Shown here in pieces: positions 1 through 11,654 of a DNA stretch of 64,000 nucleotides (positions are counted from its first letter, which is position 1; each line of letters starts with the position of its first letter). The notes beneath the pieces are model-generated. The model was not told the DNA's origin, made no database searches, and saw only the letters and a program-made list of their open reading frames with translations. The stretch is from Helicoverpa zea. Lineage: Eukaryota > Arthropoda > Insecta > Lepidoptera > Noctuidae. Position numbers and translations under genes: made by a program. The stretch covers positions 2,108,001 to 2,172,000 of the forward strand of contig NC_061454.1 in the NCBI RefSeq assembly GCF_022581195.2, in the 5' to 3' direction.

Positions 1-1810
1 CAGTCCGAAACTGAACCTATTTGAAAAAATGTTTCACTATTGGGAAGTAACACTACCCTCGAGTGACATGGGCTATGTTATAACCGGGGACGGGTAAAAA
101 ATTCCATGGGACTCTGGTGAAACCACGAAAAATAGTTAGATTGTATTAAAAATGTACAGTGACGTCATGAGCGTATTAAAAAGAGTCTGTCATGAAATAA
201 ACCACTCAGTGTTATGGTCACATCATAGTAACTATAAATATTGCACTATGAGTGATTTTCACTAAAAACATATTCTATTATTCAGAACTATTATTATCAG
301 CAACACGATATAGGCTTTCACGGCAACCATTTATTGTCACTCAAATATTTATAACTACAAGGTCATGTTATGTAACTAACACTACAAAAACGAACAATTG
401 ACAACGAAAATAGATATCAGTTTGCCATCATATCAGTTTATCAGAGTGCCGGATTTAACCATTTAACAAGAGTCGCAGAAGCCCCGAACCTAGATCTAAT
501 TAGGTACTTAAAGGGATGCATTTTTTATGGGAAATCATCAAATGACCCCTCACGCTGCTAACCCACAGCGGTGGGTTAGCGGGTTTGCAGCGTGAGGGAG
601 TGTCAGACTCTTACTGACTAAAACCCATCATGTTCCTTCTTAAGCCCTTTATGTATCAAGGCCGCGTACTCTAACAGTCCCGCAGCCCCGGCAGGAAGTA
701 AAGGGTTCTTAAAGTTATATGCACGCGAACTAGCATTTATTTTTCGCTGTTTTGCTTCTAATGTTACTTCGGGCCCCGCGCTTGCTTAATCCAGCACTGA
801 TCATACGAGAATAGAAAAAGACAGTCACAATGACGTATTTAAAGCCAGAAAAAAACGTTCTAAATTGAAATTAATTCTATCACGAAAACTGACGCACCGC
901 ATACTTTTTAATCCGGCCTAACGACAGTAATCTTCAGAAGCAACAAAGTAGAAGATAAAAACAATAGGATTAGAGATAGGCAAGTGTTCGTTATCGTTCA
1001 AACAAGTTCATTATAATAATCGATGGGTCTTATCTATGTTAATATCTACATTAGGACACAGCTGTGGTCTGTGGTACGTCACAGAGTATGTTGAAATATC
1101 ACGTGCGCAGCTCAAGAAAGTTTTAATCCAAGAGGATTTATGCAATTCTATGAAAATAGATTTGACAGTCTGACCTCATCAGGCTTAGGCCATAGGATTA
1201 TGATGGGCCACCGTTTTTATGCTATATAGACTTCCTATCGGTCTTATAGGAACACTAGGCCAATTCTTAGATGGGTCACCGTTTTCATACCATAGAGACT
1301 TCCTATCCTCGGATGAGCTGTAACTGTAATCATTTGCCGGATCTTTTACCAATCTTGTTAGAAGAGTCTCATTGGATACAGAAAATTTTAATAGGCATAC
1401 AGAAAGTGCAACTGTGTCTGCGTATGAATTTATGCCTTTATATTTTATACCTATAAAGACAGTGACCACAATTCCCTCTTAAAAAAAATGAAATGAGTCC
1501 GTTTTAGCGACAGCCGACCTTCCTAGATATTACTAATCATACACCAGGTGTTCGATAATGACAGCATTTAAATACACAGCACTAACCTTGAACTGACAAT
1601 GTCTAAAATAGTGCAGAAGACACTATTTTTATGTAGTCTTACTCACATTTTCTTTTAGTGATGTGTGGAAAATTGTAATGGGAGATAAATAGAAAGCTTT
1701 ACTTTATATGAAAGTTTTCTCTCATTTGTTTGCTTCTCAATAATGAGGATGTTTCAATTAACTGCACAAACTTAAATCATATTCTATCTTTCTCATATTC
1801 TCATATTCTA
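1..1810. other. Gene-free 5' part of the window
   Basis: No open frame here has coding character. The stretch holds a remnant of an R1-type LINE tail (see 532-700) and a two-copy imperfect repeat of period 68 at about 1202-1310, in which both copies carry a shared core reading gacttcctatc. The rest is AT-rich sequence in which I see nothing specific. It could be an intron of a gene whose last exon is the candidate at 1811. Confidence 0.5.
532..700 (-). mobile_element. R1-type LINE 3' UTR remnant
   Basis: This segment matches the 3' end of the R1-like element at 13197-14014, in the same orientation. Shared blocks include aatcatcaaatgacccctc, agtgtcagactcttactgac and cgcagccccggcagg, in the same order with small insertions. 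It is a decayed, dead-on-arrival copy with no coding part. Orientation is inferred from the coding copy at 13 kb. Confidence 0.6.
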
Positions 1811-2076
1811 GCTTTCAAGACCTGCCAATCCGTACTGAACGAAGAAATAATCACTACAGTGGACGTCAAAGCTACTGGCCAGAGCAGCATCCTATGTCCT
1901 GGCATGTTGGACAGCACCAATTTCAACGGCCACTCCGGTGCCATCAAGACAGGATTGAGCCATCTAGCCATACCCCGAGGTTGGTCCTGGGGCGGCCCCG
2001 CGTCTCCATTCTGCCCAATCTGGGCCGAAATCAAGGTCCCAGATTGACAAAAATATATTTTAAACCATGGCATTAA
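1811..2076 (+). CDS. Possible terminal coding exon of an upstream gene
   Basis: A strong acceptor (long T/C tract ending tattctag at 1810) precedes a higher-GC block of about 240 bp in which two frames stay open. One frame ends at the TGA near 2045; the other runs to the TAA near 2076 and gives an Arg/Gln/His-rich tail. No family is recognised and no upstream exon is visible in the window, so the gene would lie mostly to the left. The acceptor and the compositional shift are what I see; that this is a real exon is inference. A decayed transposon fragment is an alternative. Confidence 0.35.
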
Positions 2077-4318
2077 CGAAAATCTAGCTAATTTTATACC
2101 ATCAGCTATTCTACTCTATAAACAGAGCCTTTTCGTGGCGTTATTACAATTCTATTTTAATTGACGTCTGACGGCCATTTTGAAACGTCAATCTTGGCGC
2201 CAATTATTCTGTCAATTTTATGGTGTCAAAATGTATTTGCTATGTATCGTATTTATTGTTTTAAGTGTTAGATTTTTTAATATTACGTGATAACCCGATC
2301 TTCTGGGTTTCAGCGTGTGTTTATTCAGTATCTATTTATTTTAATTGAGTGAAGGTAAAACAAAATGGCGGTTAAGCAGATCGGGTACAAATTTATTTAT
2401 GTAAACGAATTTTTAATCAAGACTTGCTGTGTTTAACGTATACCTATTGCAATAAATAGCTACCTTAATGTGTGTACATTTAGTAATGTAGGACCAAAAT
2501 AATGTAGTCCAATTTTCTTACATTGCCCAACCAAAGCATTTGCATTGCAATTTTATTGAATTACCACAATTTAGCAAATTATGTTAAATAAATGAATTTG
2601 TAGTATATATTTATGTAAATAAACGTAGTCTTTGCGGGGCATAGACTGAAAGTGTGCTTTTTAATATTAAGTAGGTAGGAATAATAGGCGTTTTTTTTAA
2701 CTGTCATTTTGCAGAATTCGGGTAGTATTTCTTTGCATTCCTTTCATTATAACACAGTAATGGTAAAATTAGTACTCTTTTGAAATGGTCACAGAAATGG
2801 TGCTTTGTTTTCAAATAATTTTGGGCCAATTTACTTGGTCAAACGGTGCCCTTTGCTCTAGTTAATAATGTAGCCAAAAGTACTCATTGTTCAATATTAG
2901 AATGAATATCTATTATATGATTTAAATATCCTCGCCGGTCGTGTCGGATTACCGTCCCATTGGGCTATGAGAGTGAAAGGAATAGTGAGTGCACCTGTGT
3001 CTGCGCAAATGCTCGTGCACTATAATATGTCCTGCACAGCTGGCTGATCTCTTTGTAAGAGAACAACCGCCGTGGCCGAAATCGGCTTTGGATGAAGTAG
3101 TTTAATTTGACATATATTGTAAGTAAAATTATGTCAAACTAGGTAAAAGTTCAAATATTGAACAATCAGGTCATAGTTAACTTTTCTTGTTTTTACTTTT
3201 GTTATTACTCACACTTATTTAATGGTAATAGATTATTTGCATTTAGTATATAAACATAGACGGTTTCTTTTAGTAAATTATTATTTTGCACTCAATTTTT
3301 TAATTAAAATTTTCACAATGCAATATCTTAGTAATATGGCCATTGACTAATAAATGTGACTAAAATTGTGAATATTTTGGCCTTCAATACTAATAAATAT
3401 AATCTAAGATAAATAAATAAAAAAAATCTACTTAATATTTTTGTATTATGTGATTTTGATCTCGTATAGTAAGATGAAAGTTATTGTCCGTAGATTTTTT
3501 GTTTTTCAAAATTCATTTGTCTGCTGCAATCTACTAAACAGCTGCACCATTTTCGCAACTTAAACAAAATAAATCATGTATTAAAAATAGTTATCAGTAT
3601 CAATACTATTTTTGAAGTCATATAATAGAAATTTCTTCAAGTATAATAACTAATAATGATATTTGTATATTTTATTAATGTTTTGTTGGGTATTTAAGGG
3701 GTCCATTAAACAGATGTTACTGTAACCAGAGATTCCACGTTGTCTATGGTTTATCAATTTTGTGATAATAAAATAATATATTATTTTGTGGTATTATCTG
3801 AATAGTTTGAAATGTTTATTACATGGTGTAAATTATTGATGAATTTTAAAATAAATTATTTAAATTATGATGAGGTGGTTTTATTTTTTATTTGTAATGT
3901 ATAAAGTTCGCGCTCGCCATGAAACATAGCTTCGTAGATTAACGCTTTGACAATTACGGTTATTATTATTATTTTATCAGTTCTGTGAAACAAAGGTTTG
4001 GCTTGATCCTTAAATTTATTTACTAGGTATCTTTATTTCTACTTTATTTATATACTTATGGTAACCCTAAATGAGTTATTTTATCCAGTTTAAAGTCTAA
4101 TTGCGTTTCAAAAACATTATTTTGAATTTCGCCGACACTCATAGCTTGGTCTCAAGTGAAGTCTCCTTGCAAAAATATTCTTGCATATCCAAAAAGATCA
4201 GTTTCTCAAATTCTACCCTATTGTCAATAAAATCTGTCATACCAAGTCATATTGACAAAGTGATCCTACTACCCGAAAGTCTTCGAGTTTTATCAAATAT
4301 TCTTAAAAACATTTAAAA
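2077..4318. other. AT-rich intergenic stretch
   Basis: About 2.2 kb without coding frames or recognisable transposon ends. Several AATAAA-like signals occur (near 2451 and 2586) that could serve the candidate exon to the left. The last 150 bp before 4319 would contain the promoter and 5' UTR of the next gene; no TATA box or other element can be assigned with confidence. Confidence 0.5.
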
Positions 4319-6950
4319 ATGCCTGACGTGGAAGCCAGAATGGAGACCATGCTCTTCAATTACCAGACTACATACAAAACGGACTACCGTAGGGGGGAAA
4401 TAATCCCCCATGTTCCTACTGTTTACAAGGAAAAGCCGACATGTTTAAGAATGAGGCCCCCGCCACTCAAGGACGTGCATACATTGACAGCTTGGAGGAA
4501 GAATGCTATACCGTTTAGCTTGATGCATCATCCGAAACCTATTATTAGGACGGACCCAAATAAAGTGCCGGAATCTTATGTAAGTACATACTTGCTTCCA
4601 CTTGTGGTTTCATTGCATTACGTGGGTAGTACCTAATTCGCGCAACCGATCAAAAAGGAACACTTAATTAAGTGGTAGGTACAATAAATATTAAAAATAT
4701 TTTACTGATTTGCCAGTAAAGTGAAAGTTTAAAAAGGGATTATAAGGAGTTGCGTATGTTATAGAAAACAACAATGATTACCTACTTAATCAAAAGGAAA
4801 TTTTATTCAAGGTAGATCCGAAATATTTGTACCACTCCGAAACGTACTACGCTACGCTGTTCATAATAAAGTGGTTACAATAATACGTACATCATCTGTT
4901 ACAAAATTTCCACTATCTAGCTCTCACGGTTCTTCAGTTACAGCCTGGGGCCCGATTCTCCTAATTTTACTTAAGCGGCATACAATTCACATTCGACTGC
5001 GATCCAATCACGACTCGATTACGATTGAAGTGTATGTGGCATTCCGCTATTTGTTCTTTTAAATAAACGTTTTTATCCTTTTCTGTCATTCAATAATGAA
5101 TCATTTTGTCTGCAATTGATTTACGATTGCAATATGATTGTAGAACAAACTACATTTTAGACCAAAATCACCAAAATAGCAGACCAATCGTAAACCAATC
5201 GAATGTCGTTGGAATACGATTGGTCTTATATTAGTAGCAGAATGCCCGATATGCTTAAAACTACTATTGCGATTCGATTTCTATTCAATTTTGACATTAT
5301 TAACTTAGGAGAATCGGGCCCCTGGTGAAAGACAGATAACGAAATCTTAGCAATAGGTCCTCTGGGTATGGAACCCCAACAAAATATAGTATACCCTACA
5401 GATCATATTAAACAATTTGCTATCACACATAGGTGGTACCCACCGACACGGAAAAAGAGAAAGCTATCAAGACCCGTCCCCGCGTGGTCATGTCTCCCGC
5501 AGTAGCTCTGGACGATTTAGACCCTGAGACACGCAAGATTCTCTGCGAGTCAATGTACACCAGTAATACGACTAGAGCCTCGAGGGAGGCCATTGCTAAC
5601 TATTTTACAGTGAAGGCGCCATTGCCAAGCCTACCTGCGCCCGCTAACCCGGTATTTGATAAATCATTTAAGTAGATTTTTGCGTAGTTATTTTCAGAAA
5701 TAATTTTCTATTTCAAACTTTGTACTTACCTATCCACAAGGTTATTTTTTTATTTATACTTACTTGAAAATGGGCATCAGTAGGTGATGGTGGGATTGTC
5801 AGTAACAGCATTTTCTCAAAATTTAGAGTTCAGGTATTCGTTATTTCGACTGCTTTCAATAATATGTGGTTATTTTGTTCATATATTCGACGAGTATTTT
5901 GTTTATATTAGATTTTAATGGACTTTTTGACACGAAACTTTTTGGTCTTTTGGATCCGTAGTTTTGGATTGTACCAAATGCGCATCGTATCTAGATGGCT
6001 GGACATCACCAGAATTTTGACCATACATGTCATGTTTTACATATCTAACTGTTTCTTCATGTCCGAGTCCTGTGTGTTTACTGTCGCGATACCTTTTTCA
6101 CACACGGTTGGTTAGCCCAATGGTAAGTTATTAATTAACTTGTGTTATGGGTGCTAACACAACTGATAAACTACATATAGCTACATATATACATATTTAT
6201 AAATACATATTGTAACACCCAGACCACGGCCAACAAGCATGCTCATCACACAAATGTCGACCGAACCGGGGATCGAACCCGGGACCTCAGGTTCGGCAGT
6301 CCGGCATGGTGACCATTGCGCCATCGAGGTCGTCACTGGGGTGTTTACTGTGTACTTAAACTATTAAATAAATAAATACCATGGTCTGGTTCTAGATAAC
6401 GCTGCCATCACTAGAATTCCCCTACGTATCTCCAGAATGGAGGATGGAGACCGTCCAGTGGGATAGAAAACAATTGAGAGGCTACTGTGATCCTACCAAG
6501 GAGTTCTGGCTCGCGGAGAAATTGCCGCCGTAAGCATTTTATATTTAGACATTTATTTATTGCAAAATCTATACTGTTAGAGATATGCATCCTTATCCTA
6601 GGTTTACATTACCCTGCTAGGGCGCACCAAATTAACTTAAAACTAGATACTATCACAACTGTGCCTACCATACCATAAAAAAATGATCGTCTCATATATA
6701 AAAATGAATTGCTGTTCGTTAATCTGCCTAAAACTCGAGAATAGCTGGACCAATTTAGCTTATTTTGGTTTTAAAATGTTTGTAGAGGTCCAGGGAAGGT
6801 TTAATTAAACGATTCGAAGTTCGCCGGATCAGCTAGTAAAAGATACCTAAGTACTTATTTGGTATTTACAGTTGCAGAGCGTGCGAAGAGTCGGAGATGG
6901 TGAGGGCAGACAGGGATATGCGTTACAAAATGAAGACTGGAAGATTTTGA
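4319..6950 (+). CDS. Tandem-paralogue gene A, 230 aa, family not named
   Basis: Four exons join in phase: 4319-4579, 5433-5651, 6396-6529 and 6872-6950 (TGA), giving 230 aa. All introns are GT-AG. I do not recognise a named family. The product is small, basic and Tyr/Pro-rich, with no signal peptide or membrane segment. Short motifs shared with gene B at 14837 are TTYK near residue 17, LTAWR near 58, IIRTDP near 75, MYTS in exon 2, and YVSPEWRM followed by DPTKEFW in exon 3. The TTYK/Tyr-rich style resembles small axonemal microtubule-associated proteins of sperm and cilia, but this is only an impression. The start ATG follows an A-rich leader (aaaaatgc) and aligns with the start of gene B. 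Introns carry a MITE, a SINE and a Helitron-like element. Low sequence complexity and spacing give no hint of regulation. Confidence 0.8.
4947..5322. mobile_element. MITE with GGGGCCCGATTCTCC inverted ends
   Basis: The left end ggggcccgattctcctaa is mirrored at the right end by ttaggagaatcgggcccc, giving about 18-bp terminal inverted repeats around a 376-bp AT-rich, non-coding body. It lies in intron 1 of gene A. A deleted relative is found at 17041-17170 in gene B, in a different intron, so the two insertions are independent. The superfamily cannot be assigned because the target duplication is ambiguous at the palindromic boundary. Confidence 0.75.
6085..6341 (-). mobile_element. tRNA-derived SINE (type B), minus strand
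   Basis: Read on the minus strand, the head (about 6330 to 6245) contains a box-A-like tggcgcaatgg and a box-B ggttcgatccc with tRNA-like spacing, followed by a body and a tail. A 10-bp direct repeat tgtttactgt at about 6075-6084 and 6342-6351 may be the target duplication. It lies in intron 2 of gene A. The long tail and the lack of a foldable acceptor stem argue against a functional tRNA gene. Confidence 0.65.
6690..6836 (+). mobile_element. Helitron-like non-autonomous element
   Basis: The element begins with TC (tctcatatataaaaatg) and ends in ggatcagctag, that is CTAG-3', without inverted repeats or a target duplication. These are the boundary rules of Helitrons. A close relative sits at 20833-20980. 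It lies in intron 3 of gene A. Confidence 0.6.
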
Positions 6951-7295
6951 TAAATATTCTAGGGTAGATGAGGAAATATAACATTTATCTATTTGAATGA
7001 CGGTGAAAAACGTTGTAGGTCGTTTCGATGCGTTTAACATAATTTGCGTAGGTATCCTAGACTTTTTCTTCATTTTAATGACGAATGTATTCGAATAGGA
7101 AATATTTAATTTTAATGGTTATAAATACCTATTTATTTAATTACGTTTTTCGAACTAGAATTAATTTGATATAATTTAGATGAAAGTCAAACATTATTTT
7201 AGATAGCTTTATGGGAATTGTGTCGCTTTATTTTCAATTTAATTAATTTTAGATCTTTAGTTTTATTTGTAGCTGCCTACCTACATCTCGTTCGT

Positions 7296-7301
7296 AATAA
7301 A
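7296..7301 (+). terminator. Candidate polyadenylation signal of gene A
   Basis: An AATAAA lies 346 bp past the gene A stop and about 100 bp before the large inverted-repeat element. It is a consensus match in AT-rich DNA, so the support is weak. Confidence 0.3.
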
Positions 7302-8775
7302 ATATTTATAATTATACCTTTGCTGTTTAATTCATTATAATAAGAAGACCAAGTACAGCACAGTGCCTTTTGGGCTTGCGGATAATATTCAAGATATGTA
7401 AGGGCCGGCGCCCACTGCCGGCGTGGCACGGCATGGCATTCCGCGGCATGCCGTGGTATCCCGCGGCGTGCAGTGGCATGCCGTGGCCGTTTGTTGCCCG
7501 TGGTACTACCAATAGTACTACCAGTAGTACCACGGGCAAAATTTTCTTCCCGTAGTACTACCAAGCGGTCTGGTATTACCACGGGCAAGAAAAAACTACC
7601 CGTGGTACTACTGTCAATATTTTAGGTTTTTTTCAACCCTTTTGTTGTCACAGTTGATATTGTCATCCTAGAAAGATAAATTGAAAATTATTTTTTACAT
7701 GTGGATATATTTTGGTTCTATTTCGTAAATAGATCTGGTAATTGTAAAATTTTTCATTGCTCAAAATCGACAAGAGTCAAAAACACTTAATTTTTTTTTC
7801 ACAAATAAGAATTGAATATCTACTTACGTTCTTCGTTTTATTTAAAATATTAAGTAGGTAGTGTCATATTCATTAAAATAATCGATCGCATTGAGTATTG
7901 ATATGATCATGTAAGTTATGCTGTCCTAGTACTTTACTTTTTTGGTTCGGCCGTATTCTATAAATTAGTTTTTGACTAATCACCTCGCCCGGGGAAACTA
8001 CTTTCCGTACCCGGATAAAACGTATGTTGCGTTCAGCACAGAGAGTGTAGCTTCCTAACAGTGAAAGAATCATTGGATTTAACGCATTTGTTGCACTTCT
8101 CAACTTGTACATCAGGTTCAAATGGTGCACTTCTCAAATGGCAGACTTCGCAACTGGTGCTCTTCGCAAATTGTGTCAAAGTGACCATCGAAAAAGGGAC
8201 ACTATTTAAGTGAAGTGAAATTTTGGATTTTTTTTTTCTAAAATTATGTAGGGTGGGTTTAATTAAAATTGCTTTGTTATAATTATTTTGGAGTAGGTGA
8301 CTCTTTCTTACATATTTTTTTTCTTTTTGTATGACTTTGTATTTATTTTTAAAACTTTATAATTTTTTTTTTTGTAAATCATGAGCCTAAAATAAATATA
8401 AAATATTTGAAACTAGCTTCTGCCCGCGACTTCGTACGCGGACCCTGTCCCTTATGCCAGCGACTACGGGGTCAGCGAAATCAAAGATCTGAATCGTCTG
8501 ATATTGAATTTTAAGGGCCCGTTGACTTGAAAACAACGGAATACGCATAGCCATTAGAAATGTTCCATATATTTAATTTTTGTACTTTAACGGCAAAAGC
8601 ACAGCAGACTAAACAAAACGCTGAGAACTGAACCGCAATAGACGTGACCATAGGGATAAAAGTAGTGATTCTAATTAGTCCGCATTTAAGTTGTGTGTGG
8701 CAAAAATATTACACGTATTATTACGTAAAAAAACATTAAATGTTACTGAGATGACAGTCGTGATGACTTAGTGGA

Positions 8776-9150
8776 AGTCGTGGTGGTTTAGTGGGTAGAG
8801 AACCAATCTCTCAAGTATGAGCGTGCGTCTTTAATTCCAGGTCTGGCAAGTACCTGCCAATGCAACTTTTCTAAGTTCGTATGTACTTTCTACGTATATT
8901 TTGGATACCGTTATTTGGAGGGGATGTTAAACTGTAGGTTCCGGCTGTCATTGAAAATTCTTGGCAGTCGTTATGGGTAGTCAGAACCCAGTAAGTCTGA
9001 CCAGTTTTACCGAGGGGTTTTGGGGGTTGAGCGGTTAACCGGGTTGTGGAGGTCAAATAGGCAGTCGCTCCTTTTAAAACACTGGTACTCAGTTGCATCG
9101 TGACTGGAAGTCGACCCTAACATAATTGGGACAAAGGCTCTTGAGATAAT
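8776..9150 (+). mobile_element. tRNA-derived SINE (type A), old copy
   Basis: This is a diverged copy of the roughly 385-bp SINE seen intact at 15204-15593 and 53507-53884. It shares gtcgtggtgg at the head, ctctcaagtatgag, ccggctgtcattgaa in the middle and actggtactcag near the tail. Box B is mutated (tttaattccag in place of ggttcgatcccag), so it would be transcriptionally dead. I cannot see a target duplication. Confidence 0.7.
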
Positions 9151-9870
9151 AACGACAATAATAATGAGATATAAGCATCGCAGGATATCTGAGGCTGATG
9201 ACGGGGAGTAGCGACCCCGCGGGGCATATATACTGAGTTCTCCAGGGAGAGTATACTGTCCCCCATCTCCGGCCGGTCGGAGTGAACCATGACGGGGGTA
9301 GGTCTCACGCCTCTGGCTTGGCTTGACCATCCAGAGTGGATTCGCTTGAGCAGGGTTAGTAGCCCTGCTCGGAGGATAGGTGCCTCGTGGTAAGTGACCC
9401 ACAGGGAGCGCGTAATCTGCGTTTAAAATCCGCCGAGGTATCCTCACACTTCAGCCGCTCATGTCCCTGTTGCCCTTTTGTTGCTATTCAGTGACAGATT
9501 CCCGGGGGCCCAGTAAGTGAGCTGGCGAGTCTCCACCTGCCATTTTTACATGTATCTAATACATTGTCATCGGCAGGAGCCATAGTTCCCGTAGTTTCCC
9601 CATTCCTAGTCTATGAGCATCCCATCACAATAGCCCAAGTAGTATTCATCCACAGTTTGCAATGGTATAGCACAGATTGTCTTTTTTTTAACGACGTTCT
9701 CCGGGGATTGTCCTTGGGTTCATTTCTATAGTGTATAAAGGGATAATTGTCGGTTTTGTGTCGGTTTTGGGCTTCAGCGTGTTGGCTTTGGCCTCACGTT
9801 TGCCTCCCAAAAATTCGGAACTCTGTAGTCCCGAGGTCTGGAAGAGACATAAAAAATAATAATTAGATAT
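9150..9870 (+). mobile_element. Probable LINE 3' untranslated region
   Basis: A GC-richer stretch with the look of a lepidopteran LINE 3' UTR (gtgaaccatgacgggggtagg, then a long non-coding body), ending near 9870 with gagacataaaaaataataa. No reverse transcriptase frame remains. Assignment rests on general appearance only. Confidence 0.3.
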
Positions 9871-10119
9871 ATGTAACGCAAAAAAATCGGAGAGTGGGGG
9901 CTCGTGACGCCACGTCTAGGTATGTAAAATTTGTACTAAGCAGTGACTTAACACAAAATTCAAGCGTGTTATATCTTCGTTATTATTTATTTGTGAGAAG
10001 GAGAAAAGAAAAAATACGTGTCCATTATTTTAGGGTTATCTAAAAGACGGACTAATTACTTTTTTTGATTCACCATACCTATTTCATAACATTCATTTCT
10101 ATACATTTCAAGTGTAGTA

Positions 10120-10640
10120 TTGCTCTTGAAGTTCCACATCAGGTGTTCCAGATCTTCGATGTTTATACGTCAAAATAGAGAGTGCTTATCAGATTGAACC
10201 ACTTTTGCTAAAACGTCATATCTTTATAAGCTATAGTCTAGCTGGGCTCCTGGGTTTCCACATCAGGTGTTGTACATCTTCAATTTTTATAAGTCAACAG
10301 AGAGTGCTTATCAGATTGAACAACTTTTGCTAAAACGTCATACCTCTATATGCTATAGTCTAGCTGGGCCCCTGGAGTTCCACATCAGGTGTTTTAGATC
10401 TTCAATTTGTATAAGTCAATAGAAAGTCCTTATCAAATTGAACAACTTTTGCTAAAGCGGCATACCTGTATATGGTACAGAGAAGCTGGGCTCTTGGGGT
10501 TCCACATCAGGTGTTCCAGATCTTCAAATTTATTATCTCAGCTGAAAATGCTCATCACATGAAACAATTTTTGCCATGACACCATTTTTGTATCTCTTAT
10601 AGTTTTGTTGGTCTGTTGGTGTTCTGCATCAGGTCTTCAA
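10120..10640 (+). repeat. Four to five imperfect tandem repeats of about 125 bp
   Basis: The phrase ttccacatcaggtgtt recurs at about 10132, 10255, 10378 and 10500, each time followed by a conserved block with agagtgcttatcagattgaa and ttgctaaaacgtcat. A more decayed fifth unit (ctgcatcaggtcttcaa) is at about 10625. The units diverge progressively toward the right. No unit keeps a continuous frame. It lies inside the large foldback element. Confidence 0.75.
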
Positions 10641-11420
10641 GTTTCGAAGATAAGTTATAGCCTATATGTTGACCAGGCTTAATACTGACACAACAAAGAA
10701 AAAATCATTGAAATCCGTTCAGTAGTTCGGAAGATTAGCGTGTACAAACAAACAGACATACAGACATACAGACATACAGACATACAGACAGAATTTTTTT
10801 TTTGGATTTGTGCTCCATTACTGTTTCTAAACCCCACCCAATTATTATTTTTTTAATATATTCAATGTACAGACACAGTTTTTTTACAGATTTATTATAT
10901 GTATAGATAAGTTCGGACTTTGACTGTTTGCCTACTCGCTACAGGAGCGGAGTGTTTCAAAACTTATAATCCTGAGCGATAGCGAAGGAATCAAAAGAGC
11001 ACAAGGTGAAAAATCTAAACTTTGCACTCGAGTGCAACACGTAACTTTTCACCCCACCTCATCATACACACCATAAATCACCCGAGTAGGTATAAAAAAA
11101 ACCTACCAATCCCAGAATTTCGATGCAACTGCTCTCCCCGTGTACCAGGACAGCATAACTTACCTGAGTATTCCAATTTCCCGACGAAAATGATCACCAA
11201 GTACCAGGATAGCATAAAATACATCAAGTAAATCGAGACCAAGGTATTCAATTCTTATTTGTGAAAAAAAGACTAAGTGTTTTAGACTCTTATCGATTTT
11301 GAGCAATGAAAAATTTCACAACTACCAGATCTATTTACGAAATAGTACCAAAATATATCCACATTAAAAAAATATATATTTCAATTCTCTTTCTAGGATG
11401 ACAATATCAACTGTGACAAC

Positions 11421-11654
11421 TCTTTCTTCTTTCTCCTGCCCTGTTCCCAAATATTACTTGGGGTCGGCGCAATATGTCATTTTCTTCCATTTTCCCCTGT
11501 CACTCGTCATACTGACACTCACTCCCTTCCTATTCATATCATCTTTCAGGCAATCCATTCATCTTTTCTTAGGTCTTCCTCTTCCTCTCCATCCATCTAC
11601 ATTCATACTTAGCACACACTTTGTTGCATGCGTATCATCCCTCCTCATTACATG
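11421..11654 (+). mobile_element. 234-bp retroposed insertion in the right arm
   Basis: The insert is bracketed by a perfect 14-bp direct repeat, tcaactgtgacaac (11407-11420 and 11655-11668). The left arm of the foldback element keeps the uninterrupted site on the other strand (gttgtcacagttgatattgt, near 7645), so this is a true insertion with its empty site preserved. The sequence is C/T-rich and non-coding; it is probably a 5'-truncated LINE tail. Confidence 0.75.

Larger units (their letters stand above)
8413..10909 (-). mobile_element. Composite Helitron-like segment with nested insertions
   Basis: The left edge ctagcttctgcccgcgac is the reverse complement of the usual CTAG end of the lepidopteran Helitron-like family. 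The right part carries aaatccgttcagtagttc, a gacatacagacatacag microsatellite, and an AT-rich end like those of other family members. If these are the two ends of one element, it has been split by a SINE (8776-9150) and other repeats. The pairing of ends is inference. Confidence 0.35.

Noticed and set aside
6245..6330. A genuine tRNA gene on the minus strand
   Set aside because: It has A and B boxes but continues into a SINE body and tail, and it lacks a clean acceptor stem.
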